Counted from the stretch's first letter, positions 37,587-50,136 are shown. The stretch is 64,000 bases of DNA from Owenia fusiformis (GCA_903813345.2 CAIIXF020000007.1:21687564-21751563); one strand, 5' to 3'. Notes: generated from the letters alone by a model not told the origin. Made by a program: numbers and translations.

Positions 37587-40500
37587 ATGACTGGAAACAG
37601 TAAATACATAAGCTGGCAGAAGGTTTGGAATAGACCGATGAGATCGAAGATGGTATTTCTAACTGTATTGATCATCCACATGGGGATGGTGTTCTTGAGC
37701 GTCAATTTTGCTCTACAGAATTACATGAATGGTGGTCTAGATATGCTTAGTACTTCCTACAGGGAGAAAACGAATGTAAATTGTTCAAAAATAATGGTCA
37801 AAGATAAAGTTAAAGAACCCTGTGATATTAAGGTTGACATACATTTACTTCATAATTCAACAAATAATGACCATTTTATAAGTGAAAAACCTAAAAAATA
37901 CATTCGATTAAGAAGAAGAAATGGGATACGACATGAAATAGGGGCACATGTACCTGGAGCAGGTTTCGGGAGTAGGGTAACGTCTGTTTTGAAGTATGCG
38001 CCTGATTATGTTAATGAGAACCATATATTTGCTGTACTGAATCATTTAAATAAAACACAAATATCAAATATGAAGAACCACAAGACAACTGATGGTATCG
38101 CCTTAGCGAAGAAGCAGAAACATTTCAAGAAATCGACATATGCTAAGCAACTTAACGTGGACTCTAGACCAACAACAATGCGCAGTAGACAATTTAAAAC
38201 TGAACGCACGAAACATCAAGACACAGATCACATAAACGGAACAAGCATGAAGAAACATAGAGAACAAAATAGACACTCAAACTATGAAAGAAACAACTCT
38301 TACATTCTTGAAGACTCTCATAATATCAAACAAAGTAAATTGAAAAATAGGCCCAACCCTAACATAGAAAGAGGATTGAAGGAACCTACAAATTATAATG
38401 CAATGTTTAAGAAAACTGGGTCATATTATAGCAAACAAGCCAAAAATCAGATTTCAAATAAAAATCTCATTGAAATAGTAAATGAGTTTAAACTGCCCAA
38501 AGATATGAGGCTGGATAGATTTAGAATTATGCTACATGATTTTGAAATGTTTCATACACAGAGTTTATTGAAAGTGGATGTCATGACTATGGTAAGTAAC
38601 CTTTTTGATATTAGAAAGATTGCACACATTTTCTTTTGATATTAATTATATCTATCCAGCACCTATACATAAATGAGACACATATAGAGTAGAATCTCTA
38701 TACCATGTAACAGTCATTCTTAAAGACCGAGTACCTGACATTTTTTCTTGAAGTGAAAGTCACCTCATCGTGACACTTCTTTTTAATATGGCAACTGAAA
38801 CCTTATAAATGAGGTACCATAGAATATAATGTACATGTATATAATATCAAAGAGGAAGAGCGGTTTTCTCCACTTTTTAATTCATTTTCAACTCATACCT
38901 AACCCTTCTGAGGGCCTTCTGAGGTAGGCTATAGCTGCTAATCTAATCTGCCTGAGAAGTAATTAATTGGCCAGGGTGACATCTATAAATGCATTGACTT
39001 TCAAATCTCCCGTGTTTTCTAGAAAACCCCAATCTTTTTGAGTAATTACAAGACTCCTTGTTGGCTAGCACCGTTGACAGAACATGATGTTATTCCCAAC
39101 CGACAACTCAAATGGGCAAGCAGGATGAGAGATATGATCAAACACATGACACCATTATGGATTGAGCGACTACGACGACGTGTTAACTACAAGATCAAAT
39201 GCCTGCCATATGTCTACTTGATTGGGTTTCCAAAGTGCGGTACTACTGATATGATTCATCGCCTGCACAGACACCCGGATGTGGCTATGTCGAAGAAGGA
39301 GTTCCATTGGTGGACAAAGATGCGTGCTCCAAAGGCAAAAGGTAAACCATTGTTTATTTCATCTCGCAAGATATATTATAAGCATTTTCTTTTATCCAAT
39401 CTCATAGTTTTTCATTATTTTGTTAAAATAAACACGAAGTCACGTTTATTGTTATTCTTTCCTTTTAGATATATCATGGGCTCTTATTTCCGTCGATTTT
39501 AATGGACATTCATCACAATGGGTTGTACATTCTTAGTGAATCTTCATAACATTTCCATTCAAAGTGTTTACATCTAAGAGCTTTAAGTGCATTCATATTT
39601 TCAGGCAATACGTCTCTTTGTCATTACACAGATCTGTTCAACGAAGCTGCAGAAATTGTTAAAGAAAGTACCTATATTGGTACACAGGGGCCAAATGCAA
39701 ATTATTTCCATAAGAAGATTATAAGTAAGGATCATTAAAGTCGTATTCTTAAAGTTTGCATTTACATTTAGAGTGTTTTTTATTCATTTGACTGGTTGCG
39801 ACAATTTTATTGATTTCAAATAATAAGCACATTTTACATTGAAGTTGCATCCTCTTCCTCTTCGTACTCTCTCTCCTTCTCTTCGAAACTTCAGACATTA
39901 GAGTCTTTGGGTTTTCTTCTTGATCATTCAGTTGAGATGGCATCCAGAGAGTTTAATTCACGTAAAGTAAGTTCTTAGAATAAAAAATGTTAAAACCGAA
40001 ATTTATTATTTCTTTGTCATTAGAACTATATGTTTTAATTTTGGAACGGACTCTTTTCTTGGGCAAACATATTAAGCGTTTCAAACACTCGACGAAGAGC
40101 TTGATTACTTTGAAAAGATCGAGGTTAAGACTTTATATATCTAGATAAAATGTATTTTTCCTTTGGATGTAGTTGATGGCAGCCCTAGCACCGTGTTTAA
40201 TTGCTCTCTAGAAGACTTTGACGAAGGTGGACCAATGAGAATCATAGCTGACGACATACGTCACGTTCAGGGCAACAAGTCTAAGTTTATTGTAATGCTA
40301 CGTGATCCAGTGGAGAGGTACATGCCTAAACACTCGTTATATAAAATATCTTGAAGATATGACAGCAAAAATATTTATTCTTTGGAAATCTTTCGTAAAT
40401 GATAATAGAGACTTTAATAAAAAGTCCTTCAAAATCAACTTTTTGAAATCGAATTGAAAAATTTCACATATTTTTATAACATTGGATAAGACAAAGTCAT

Positions 40501-41683
40501 TTCAACTTTGTATTATATGGACTCTATGAATCCTAGATCATTGGTTATACTTTTTAAGTTAAATACCTTTTAATCTAAAATGTTCAATAATTGTATCATA
40601 CGCGTAGTTCGAATATATTTTAATTCATAATGTCCAAAAAGTATTTTCAAAATGGCAATCACTGTTGTATTTTCAGACTCTACTCAGAGTTCATATTCTT
40701 CCGTAAATCTCATCCAGATGAAGAGGTAAACCCAAATATATTTGATGAGATGGCCAGAAAGGGAATTCGGCTCTTCAACGATTGCTTAGAGTCACACTCC
40801 TTACGTATGTGTGTTTATAAATCAGATCTCCAATTAGAACATTCGGTATGTCCATCAAATATACCTTGATGCTGTTTTTCAAGATAATGCGTCACATTTC
40901 TTGCTTAGAGAAAAAAATAAAGTTGGTTTCAAATTCTACATACATGAACGAAAATGTCCAAACGTAATACTCCCTAATTTTCATGATATTTTGTTTATAT
41001 ATGCTCTTTTAAATAACACATATGTGAGTGTCCCATTATCATTTGCCCACCCTGTTCTATTTCAGTGAATGCCTAAGTACAAATATTTTTTTCTTGGTCA
41101 GAGCAGGCCTCTGTATATAGAATATTTATTTTTTCCAGTTCAGACTAGTTCTGGGTATCTACCACATTTATTTGCGTGACTGGATTAAAGTCGTTGGTGA
41201 CGATCTATTGCCAGTTGTGCTAGAAGAATTCGTTGAAGATAAAACAAAAACAATGACGGCCATATTCGACCATTTGAACATAGGTGAGATTCACTGTGAC
41301 ACTTATCGCATCTAAATTCTTATAGAACATTGTCATGGATTTGTTATAATGTTTGATTGTGTATTTCTGATTGCCCATAGTCGGATTAGAAGGAAAGGGG
41401 TGGCATAAACCGCATAACTTCTATACGTATTTATAAATCCGAATAGGTTCAATTAAATATGCATGAAGTTTCATTTTCAGAACGACTTCACCCTTTGCAT
41501 ATGGATGGGCTCGGTTTGTTGTCAAAAGAAGGTGTAAATGGAGTGAAGCAGAAATATGAGAAATATGGCGAAATGCTACCAGAAACCAGGACTCTATTGG
41601 AAGGTTTCTATGCAGAGTATAACAAGGAACTAGAAAAGACTCTTGGCAGAAAACTGATACATTGGGAATACAAAACTACATAG
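37587..41683 (+). CDS. CHST15-like carbohydrate sulfotransferase (7 exons)
   Basis: Exons are 37587-38591, 39023-39341, 39605-39724, 40173-40317, 40677-40845, 41139-41283 and 41481-41683, all GT-AG and in phase, giving 701 residues. It is a type II Golgi enzyme that moves sulfate from PAPS to a sugar. In the CHST15 family the substrate is GalNAc-4-sulfate of chondroitin or dermatan sulfate; the actual substrate here is unknown. One membrane anchor spans residues 22-43. Exon 1 then gives a long Lys/Asn/His-rich stem to residue 335. The catalytic domain carries the 5'-phosphosulfate loop FPKCGTT (404-410) and the 3'-phosphate site RDPVER (525-530) with Ser533; IDGSPSTVF (482-490) is also family-typical. 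The ATG at 37587 was chosen because the frame upstream offers only a TTG. Invertebrates often have many such paralogues. Transposons begin about 110 bases after the stop. Confidence 0.9.
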
Positions 41684-42179
41684 AGTTAATGCAATACTCA
41701 TATTGTTTTTTTCTCATATAGATTGATGGATATACAGATTCGGCTGAATGTCAAATATAATAGTACATTACACATTCACACATAATGCACCATCTAATGC
41801 CTGGGTCACATTTGTTCCGATCCATCGGCCGGTGTCCGGTCGATTGAGTTTTTTTATCACAAGAATGCAATTCTGAACAAAATAGTTTTAAGTTACATTT
41901 AAGTGTCACTGGTATGACACAATTAATACATACATTAGGCTTATGAAACACTGGCCACTAACTTCCTAATAGAATTATTTTCGTAAGAACATTGAGCATA
42001 CACTGTTCTGTATAATAAAACAATTTATCCCAAGTATTGCACAAGCTTGATAATTATAGATTCATATAAATAATGAATAGAAAGAGTTAACATGTAACAT
42101 ATTGCCTCTTTAAATTGACTAGAATTATATCATAAAAGTGATGAGGCATTCAATCTAATGAATATGGTAAAACATACAT

Positions 42180-42950
42180 TAGGACATTACAAATAATTAT
42201 GTTTCAGTCAGCCTTTCAAGGTTAAATTGTCTCTTTACAAATGCAAGAGAGCAGAGCAGATCTTGCAATATTATGTTTGACCATCTACCAGTCTCAATGT
42301 TAAGTTTAAGAATATTTGATACCTTGTGTAAATCATTTATATAGAGAATGAAAGAGATGGGGCCTAAAACAGACCCTTGAAGTACACCACAGGTGATAAT
42401 TTTTTCTTCAGATAGAATATTGTTAAAAGAGGTAATGATTTTTCTAAATGGCTTTTGAACATTTTTTGCAACATTTCGAATTCCAAAATTTTCACGTTTT
42501 TAGAAGAATTTCATGATTTACTGTATCGAAGGCTTTCGATAAATCTAAAAATATTCCAATAGCTTGACTTGAGCTTTTATCTAGAGATATCCTCGCTTGT
42601 TCCAAGAAGGAGAGGATTGCCATATAAGTTGAATAATGTTTTCTAAAACCAAACTGATTTTTGAATAAAAGTTTGCATGTTTCAATAAATGTTATTAATC
42701 TATTTTTCTAAGAGTTTAAAAAGACACTAAGTAGAGATATAGTTTGAAAATTTTGAGGTGTTCCCTTTTTTAAAAAGTGGGGTAACTTTGGCTGTTTTCA
42801 ACTTAGCTTGAAAATCCCCTGTTTGGATAGATAAGTTTGCTATATGAACACATGGTAAAAGTAAGTTATTTCTTGCATATTTAACTACTATTGGTTTGAA
42901 TTCATCTAAGCCTGGTGAGAAATATTTTAAAACTGACATTGAGGGTGGGA
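42180..42950 (-). pseudogene. LINE reverse-transcriptase fragment (CR1/Jockey-like)
   Basis: The minus strand reads, with frameshifts, TGDFQAKLKTAKVTPLFKKG, then NQFGFRKHYSTYMAILSF, then GIFLDLSKAFDTVNHEILL, then GVLQGSVLGPISFILYINDL. These are successive reverse-transcriptase blocks of a CR1/Jockey-type non-LTR element. The catalytic YADD block is missing at the 3' side, so this is an internal fragment. Confidence 0.82.
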
Positions 42951-42973
42951 GAGGGGGGGGGGGCTATAATGCA

Positions 42974-43250
42974 CTATTTTTTTTTGTCCAGGTTCATAGA
43001 GAGTTTCCATTTCCTGCACCATTCATTCACCTTATCTAGCATACGTTGTAAGTCTTGAGGGGTTGGTGCTATTAATGCGATATCATCTGCATAAAGTAAT
43101 ATACCTACATTGGCATCATCGACATGGACTCCACATCTCAATTGTTTCACGTCAGATGCCAAATCGTTTATATAAATGGCGAACAGGGTCGGAGAAAGCA
43201 AACAGCCCTCCTTACATCCATTAAATACTTTGAATTTAGGGGTTATCGGC
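42974..43250 (-). pseudogene. Second, distinct LINE reverse-transcriptase fragment
   Basis: The minus strand reads GCLLSPTLFAIYINDLASDV and then LLYADDIALIAPTPQDLQRM, including the catalytic YADD. The palm motif GCLLSPTLF differs from the GVLQGSVLGP form next door, so this comes from another LINE family. It is a fragment only. Confidence 0.85.
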
Positions 43251-43336
43251 CGGGCGCCGGCCGATGAATCGGAACACATGTAACATGTAAGCCAGGCATT
43301 AGCAATTTCTCGTTTGTTGCTTAAAACCGCATCGGT

Positions 43337-43385
43337 GGTAGCTCGGTGAAATTTTAACTTCGGAGTTAAATTTCACCGGGCTCTC
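43337..43385. repeat. Short GC-capped hairpin
   Basis: The stem cggtgaaattttaact pairs with agttaaatttcaccg around tcgg, and flanking gagctcggtg-type sequence extends it. It sits in the GC-rich transposon complex. Confidence 0.6.
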
Positions 43386-43486
43386 ACCGAGCTCCCCATC
43401 ATGTCATCGCAGCCCCATCGTAACCACATCGGAAAACACGTCGGCCGGTGCACGGCCGAGTATCGGCCGGTATCCCGTGCATCTGA

Positions 43487-45628
43487 AGTAGCGGTCACAC
43501 TAGCCGTGTAGGCTCACCGTTCGCCACCGTGTGGCTAATTATGGCCAGACGGCGGTGCACGGTATGGCCACACGGTGGGTCGTTTCCCGCCCGTTGAGAA
43601 ACGTTCAGGGAACGTTGCCGTCCATCCACACCCGGCGAATTTTTTGAGCATGCTCAAAACTTTTCCCGTTTGAGTAACGTTCGGTTGCGAACGGTGATAG
43701 CGGTACGGGAATGGTATAAGGACGGTGCAGCCGTTAAGGACACGTTCGCAGAGCGGTAATGGGACGATGGTGGACGTTGACTCTATCAGTGACGGGCTGC
43801 GAACGAGAGTGTACCGCTTGGGTACCGTCCGATAAACGAGGTTCAAACGGGGGTTTGAAAGGTCACATAAAAAGGGTTTTCACGGTACCAGCCGCTTAAC
43901 GCTTAGGTAACAGTCCATTAACGTGTTAACGGCCTTATAACTGCTCCATAACATCCTCTAAACATCCTATTACCGTGAACTCGCAATTGTACCGCCTCGT
44001 GACGCAGTGTTGTCACCGTGTTCTGCCGTTTCAACAATTTTGCCTCCAGTTTATTTAAATATTCAGTTATTGTCCAAGGTTTTGTCCCGTAACTCGAGAC
44101 ATCAATTCTTCGACTTTCTCATTTGTACTTTGAAGCCACAAATCCACTCAAACCACTTTGACAGAGATTCTTTTGAAGACACTGAGAAAAACAAGTTACA
44201 AATATATTTCTTTTATCATACACGAAGAAAATAAATAAATTGCAAAAATGATTAAAGCTCAAATAAAAGTGAAAATAAATGTCCAGTTAGCATTATAAGC
44301 CAAACTTCGAACTATCAACTGTTTTATGCATTTTACGTGATCTTTCTGTTCACGTTACCGTCCATCAAAAAGTTGTGAAAGCTTTATTTCTCATTTACAC
44401 GACCAATATATTATATAAGAAAAAATTAATAGGGTGGAGGAAGAGCCGATTTCTGTCAGAAAATTCAATAAAACTGCAATATTCATGTTCATGACAACTT
44501 AACGTTCACCCATTAATCCCTTAATGATTAAGCTACGGTATAACAAAGATGTGAAGTCTTCCGTGAATTTTCGAGTGATACCCTTCTGAGTTATTCGATT
44601 AATTTAAAAAGGCGCGACGTCACCAGCGTGCAAAAGTCAATATTTTTGGTATATAACTCAAACGACGCAGGTCTAAGACCTGTAATATATACGTTGACGC
44701 AATTATCACAAAATATATGTAGTTGCCGTTTTACAAAACGTTATAAAAATAATATAAAACACCGCCGTCTTTTTTCGAAATCAAATAAGATTTGGCATAT
44801 TTTTTATTAGTGATTCAATAAACTGACTTCAATTCCAATTCGAGTACAGTTCACTTCAAATCCTTCCATTTTAATGAGGAAAAATATTTCTAAACGTTGG
44901 AGGGGAGTAAAGGTTCAATCTGTACCTTCCAATAACGCTTTGCGTAAAATGTAATGTCAAAACAAATAGTTACCCCTCAGAGCAATTAGTTTCAAAACGT
45001 ATAGTAAAAACGTAAAACGTGATATGTCGGATGAAATATAGATATTGCATGTTTGTCTACCAAAGTTGGTCAGGTTCTCGAGACCTATTCATTTTCAACG
45101 TATTTTCATGGAATAAACAAACTAACTATTACAGAGAAAGACTTAACTCGGTTGACCCAACTAGCTGCTTACAGGATGGACAAGCTATGTGGCCACATTG
45201 TACAGTTAAATATAGACAAACTTGTAATGTTATTGAACATAATTAAGATGTATAAGCAAATTAATTATATAAATCATTTAGCTTTGAACACGTGGATGGT
45301 TGAGCATACATACCAAAAAGTGAGCTAAATATTGTGAGCGTTTGCATGACGCCATCAAGGCGGTTCGGCCGATATCCAGGCGTTCCGGCCGGTGAAAACC
45401 TGGTGAGGGGATGGTATGCGCCAGTTGAGAACACGGCGAGAACGGTAAGCAAGAATTCTGAAACACGGTAAGTCCGGTACAAGGCCGATGAGAAGCCGGT
45501 ACAGACCCGGAATAGAACGGTATAGTCCCGGTCAAAAATGTATAAAAACAATGCGGCCGTCGCCGTCTGGCCATAATTAGCCAAACGGTGGCGAACGGTG
45601 AGCCTACACGGCTAGTGTGACCGCTACT
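43487..45628. mobile_element. 2.1-kb TIR transposon with TGA target duplication
   Basis: The ends agtagcggtcacactagccg and its inverse cggctagtgtgaccgctact are perfect over the first tens of bases. TGA flanks the element at 43484-43486 and 45629-45631. Inverted similarity continues inward for at least 55 bases. The GC-rich ends carry many gaacgg or ccgttc motifs, while the middle (about 44000-45330) is AT-rich and non-coding. No transposase was recognised. It interrupts the surrounding GC-rich element. Confidence 0.82.
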
Positions 45629-46777
45629 TGAGACAACCAGAGGACGAGGTTTTTTAACGGACAGCGGCCGAGCTCCGACCGAGCTCCGGCCGATGTGGGA
45701 CAGAGCATCGGCCGGTCACTGTTCAAAGCCCGTTAACAACCCGGCCGGCGATCGCACGCTGTCCTGTTACCTGCTCGGGTACCGGCCGTATTCCTTCCGA
45801 TGTCCGGCCGACCTCCGGCCGGTAGTTGCTGCCACATCGGCAGAAAAAAACTACCATTTTGAGACAGACTCCGTACGGTCACCGGCCGGTGTTCGGTCGG
45901 TCGCCCGAAGATGTCCGGACGGAGTCCGTTCACGTCACCGAGCTCTGCTTCCGATGAGGAGAGCTCGGTGGCACCAAAAAAATCCACCGAGCTCTACCGA
46001 TGCCGGACATCGGCCGGGCTATGTGACTAGGCCATAACCCAGGCATTAGCAATTTCTCAAATACTGACGACTTTAAATTCATGTTACGTTTGTTTTAGTC
46101 GTTCATAATATTGAACTAAGCTAAAATAATACATGATACATGATAACATAATACAGACCAAACAATTTTCTAAAACAGTGTGAGTTTCCATGGATGTTTG
46201 ATTGAATTAGGAATATAGCTAGGTGTTCACTTATCTTATAATATAATGTGTAGTTTACCCAGTGCTAGTACCTCTGTAAAAGAGGATAATCCATTCCTAC
46301 AATATTGATTCTTACACAGTCATTTTAAATTGTTAAATATGAACATGGGCTTTCAAGACAGGGGTAGGCAATTTCCAATATTCCATACATAGCCATTGCC
46401 TTGGGTTTTCATTATTGGAGAATGTACACATTCCAAGAAAAATCTGATTTTGTACTTTTCATGTATGATTTAAAGAAATAACCCAAAAATAAAAACATGA
46501 TTATCTACATGCATGTTGTCAATTTAATACAAAATAGAATTCATCATGATTATGGCAATAATGAAATTGAACATTCTCCCACAAATCATGTTTTTATCGG
46601 AATGTGTTCTTGAATAATTACCCACAATGCAATACTTGAAGAGAATGTTTTGACACCTCTTTTTCTTATTGGTCTTTTTTGTTTAGTTTTACATGAGAAT
46701 AAACATGTTTTATGCTTTAATCATATTGATAATACTAAAACATATACATTTATTTATATAATACTTTTTCAATTGTT

Positions 46778-46851
46778 ATCATAAAAAGGGAAGCAAGACA
46801 CTGCTCATATTTGAAGTTCTCATGTTTATAACACAGAGTTACCTTGCAAGC
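46778..46851. repeat. Uninterrupted relative of the 11.2-kb MITE target
   Basis: Sequence such as aaaaagggaagcaagacactg, followed by tctcatgtttataacacaga, parallels 11226-11251 plus 11359-11380. It lacks the 91-bp hairpin and has one atatttgaa where the other copy has the duplicated attttgaa. Confidence 0.75.
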
Positions 46852-47477
46852 CCATGATATATATAAAGGTTATCGTAACTGTCTTTTAAATAGTACTACA
46901 ATCATGTGTCACTGATCAGTTGGAATATGATTGCTAATGGCAATTTATCTCTATATCGAAAAAAACATTTCAATTATTTTCGCAGAAGTTCATTTAAGTC
47001 AGTTTGCGATGCTGAAGAGCGCTCTTTCAGAGGCCCTTCAAAAATCAAGGGTGTAAAGGGGATGACCCTGGGGGCCAATCCACTTGGTAATTCAATGGTA
47101 TCTTCTGATTTCCAAATAGTTCTACCAAACGATCTGCCACAGGCCTTTGCACCATCCTGTTGCCATCATACGTAACAAAATTGAACACCCCGACAATGAA
47201 ATCTTTTATTTTTATCCAGGGAAGAAACAACTGGATCATTGGCCATATGTAACAAGATATCACTTTCCACAGCATTCACGCCAAAAAAGAATTCCAACCA
47301 CTGAAAAGTTAGCGCAAATCAGATTTCACATGCGTCTATAAAATCTGTCCTGTGCAGCCAATTATGGACGGATTTTGAATCAGAAGGTGTGGAGTTATTC
47401 GGGAAAGACTAGTTTTTTGGTATCTAAGTATATTTTAGGGGAAAAGTCAAAATCATGAAAGGTACCTGTACCCCAAA

Positions 47478-48650
47478 CGACAGAAGGGAGTGATTATTTC
47501 AAAAGCTTTTGTGCATATCCCTAAGGGATGTATTCGACGATATAACACCTGCTCTGAGGTCTATATTACGATTTGAACATGAAAACTCACTAAAATGTTT
47601 CGAATTAAGAAATATAGACCGAAGAGCAGGGCTACTAGTTTCGAATACATCCCGCAGGGTATAGGCACAAACGTTTTCTATACCCCGAACGACCGATTAC
47701 GATTCGAACATGAAAACTCACCAGAATATTGCAAAATCGTCAATTTCGATGTTCATTTCCACTTTTTTCATTTCAACTTCCGGTTGAGCGTTTGGCTGTT
47801 CCAATTTGTTTACTTACCTCCTGACCCCGACTTAAGTTTTTATTGACATTTCGGCCTATTTAATTGGTTTTACGCATATCTACTACATTGATAATTATTG
47901 AAATTATTGAGATTACAGTTTACAAATGCTCCGACAGAACATTTTGGCCCCGTACAATTTCTCCCTGCCATTTTGAATTTTGCAGACGAGAGGGGGATGC
48001 GAAAAGAACGGAACGGCCTAAACTGACCAATGAGTGCACTGAACGAAACACTTAGTACAGAGTCGGGGATTTGATCTCGAATATAACCCAGCTGAAGCAT
48101 TGACTTTGTTTACAGTTTATAGAAGGCGTGAATACAGTCATGTTCGAATTAAGAAATATTGACCGAAGAGCAGGGATAATATTGTCGAATACACCCCGCA
48201 GGGCTAGGCACAAACTTTTTCTGTACCCCAAACGACTGAAGGGAGTGAGGGGTTCGAAAGCTTTTGTGCCTAGCCCTAAGGGGTGTATTCGACAATATTA
48301 CCCCTGCTCTGAGGTCTATATTACGATTCGAACATGAAAACTCACCAAAATGTTTCGAATATTCATTATCGTCCGCCGTTATGACGTCACACATTACACG
48401 TATTACTAGGGGTTTTGTTCGTGAATATACCCCGGGTGAAATGTTGACTTTATTACACTGTCAGTTTATAGAAGGCGTGAATACAGTCATGTTCGAATAT
48501 TCGTTATGGTCCGCCATTAGTACGGCCCGGCGTTATGACGTCACACATTACACGCATTATCAGGCGTTTTGTTCGCGAATATACCCCGGGTGAAATGTTG
48601 ACTTCGTTTACAGTTTATAGAAGGCGTGAATACAGTCATGTTCGAATTAG
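47478..48650. repeat. Complex of inverted and tandem repeats
   Basis: One module (aagcttttgtgc, then ccctaagg, then gtattcgac, then ctgctctgaggtctatatta) occurs near 47499-47572 and 48256-48325. Its inverse occurs near 47608-47680 and 48151-48225, giving the order forward, inverse, inverse, forward. To the right, a segment gaaggcgtgaatacagtcat recurs near 48122, 48470 and 48620. A segment with atgacgtcacacattacacg recurs near 48380 and 48535. The open frames here are by-products. Confidence 0.8.
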
Positions 48651-48959
48651 CCATAATCGACAAAATTACGTAAGTTGCATATGCTGCTAAAAACATGTTA
48701 GAAATACATTTATCAAGTACGCTGCAGTCTATAGAAATAAGAGGAATGGAATGAAAAAATATTTAGATGATTGTGTTTCCTTTTAAATTGAAGCTGTTAA
48801 CCCACGAGGTCATATTTGTCAGATCCGGGTATTTATTTTATTTTCTTATATATATCTTGGGGATAATATTCGACCCTCTTCCCGTAGGAGGTGACTTCAT
48901 TTACTTTTCAAATATTCGATTAGTCGCTCGGGGCGATCAAATACGTATCACCTAACTTA

Positions 48960-49745
48960 TTTTTGATAACATTTTTATCCCATCGTCCGTCCGTCCATCC
49001 GACCGTTCTTTCCAGGCGATAACTCAAATACGGTTTGCAAAATTCTGTTCATATTTTGTACACATATGTCCTATGGGGCTAGCAGTTCTGCTCGAAAGCT
49101 AATTTTCAAAATGGCCGCTCGTTTAAAAATGGCGACTATTTTGGTGCCGATTGTACAGTAATTCAGGTACAATATATAAAGCTGTAATAGCAGTCGGCTA
49201 TGTTAAAAAAATTATATAGGAGCTTAATAACGCTAGAAATGTAGATATTTATGGCAGTCATCTTAAAAAAATGTCGGCCTTTACACTATTTCACGATTTT
49301 TGCTGTAACTTGAAAACTAGGAGGAGCGATTTTGCTCATATTTGATATGTGAGGATTTATAAGCATGTCACACTGTTTTATGACACTTTGGCTAGAAGGC
49401 AGTTATTTTCAAAATGGCCGCTATTTACGTATCTGTGTTATATTACGTTTCTACAATAACTCAAAAAGATATAGAGTGTAGCACTCTGTCTTATTACACT
49501 TTCACTGGTGGCAATTTTGAAAAATGGCCGCGATTTACACGTAGATCTATCCGATTTTGTTGACATTTTATATGAGTCTACTTCCTGTTACACTTTAGCT
49601 AATGAGCGACCATTTTGAAAATGGTGGCCATTTGTATGTGTGCTGTTTACGATTTTTGCTATAACTGAAATAGTAGAAGAAGGATTTTGTAAAAATGGCA
49701 GTCATGGCTGTTCGATGAGATTTGCTACGCTTTGGCGTTGCTGTT
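48960..49745. repeat. Diverged repeat array with aaaatggccgc motif
   Basis: After a gtccgtccgtcc run near 48985, four or five loosely similar units follow. Each ends in a variant of tttcaaaatggccgc (near 49105, 49410, 49520, 49615) and includes phrases like gctgtaacttgaaaactag and attttgctcatattt. Repeats of this style are familiar from marine invertebrate genomes. No gene is evident. Confidence 0.6.
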
Positions 49746-50081
49746 GTCTAGTTAGATAAGTTAATATAGTAAATGTATATTAAATGTTATCATACCATAT
49801 ATAAGTAAGTCTACATAGGTATCACTTGTATTTTATCAGAGGAATTATTTTATCACAATGTAAATATAATAGTGATTTATTACCGTGTGGGATATTTTTG
49901 TTTAAATTCCACAAGTGGTTAGAGCTAGAATTCTACCCTGTCATATATACATATATCACAAATTTGTTTGGATTTCGGGTGTAGGGGACAAACCTTATTT
50001 TTCAGGTATGAATTGTGAGTTGATGGATTTATAACTAATTTTGCCATTGGATCATCATTTAAATGTTACATAGGATTCGTG

Positions 50082-50089
50082 TATAAAAG
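50082..50089 (+). promoter_or_regulatory. Candidate TATA box of the aquaporin gene
   Basis: TATAAAAG lies 48 bases upstream of the aquaporin ATG. That spacing predicts a transcription start near 50112 and a short 5' UTR. Confidence 0.55.
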
Positions 50090-50136
50090 TCAGAAACAAA
50101 ACACAAGATTATTTGAATTATCAGAAAGCTATTAAC

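Larger units (their letters stand above)
41794..46049. mobile_element. Nested GC-rich TIR transposon complex
   Basis: The left terminus ctaatgcctgggt (41794-41806) is the inverse of acccaggcattag at 46037-46049. It also pairs, over a longer stretch including cggccggtgtccggt-like sequence, with 43240-43302. So 41794-43302 looks like one complete element, and 43303-46049 like part of another copy split by the insertion at 43487-45628. The phrase aggcattagcaatttctc occurs after both right ends (43294-43311 and 46041-46058). Cggccg and gagctcggtg motifs are dense in the flanks of the inner insertion. Two LINE reverse-transcriptase pieces lie inside the left part. The order of insertion events is partly inferred. 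Confidence 0.7.

Noticed and set aside
45693-46037. 114-codon frame rich in Arg, Pro and Ala
   Set aside because: It arises from the cggccg-rich transposon flank; codon content follows the repeat, not a protein.
47045-47275. 76-codon minus-strand frame with readable sequence (VTYDGNRMVQRPV...)
   Set aside because: The composition looks protein-like, but there are no splice signals, family match or partner exons. Possibly a transposon fragment; not supportable as a gene.
48985-49002. Regular gtccgtccgtcc run as a possible CRISPR-like or satellite array
   Set aside because: It is a short tetranucleotide run at the start of a diverged repeat; there are no spaced identical repeats.
50113-50136. 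Upstream start for the aquaporin
   Set aside because: The codon at 50113 is TTG; the ATG at 50137 fits the family N-terminus and the TATA spacing.
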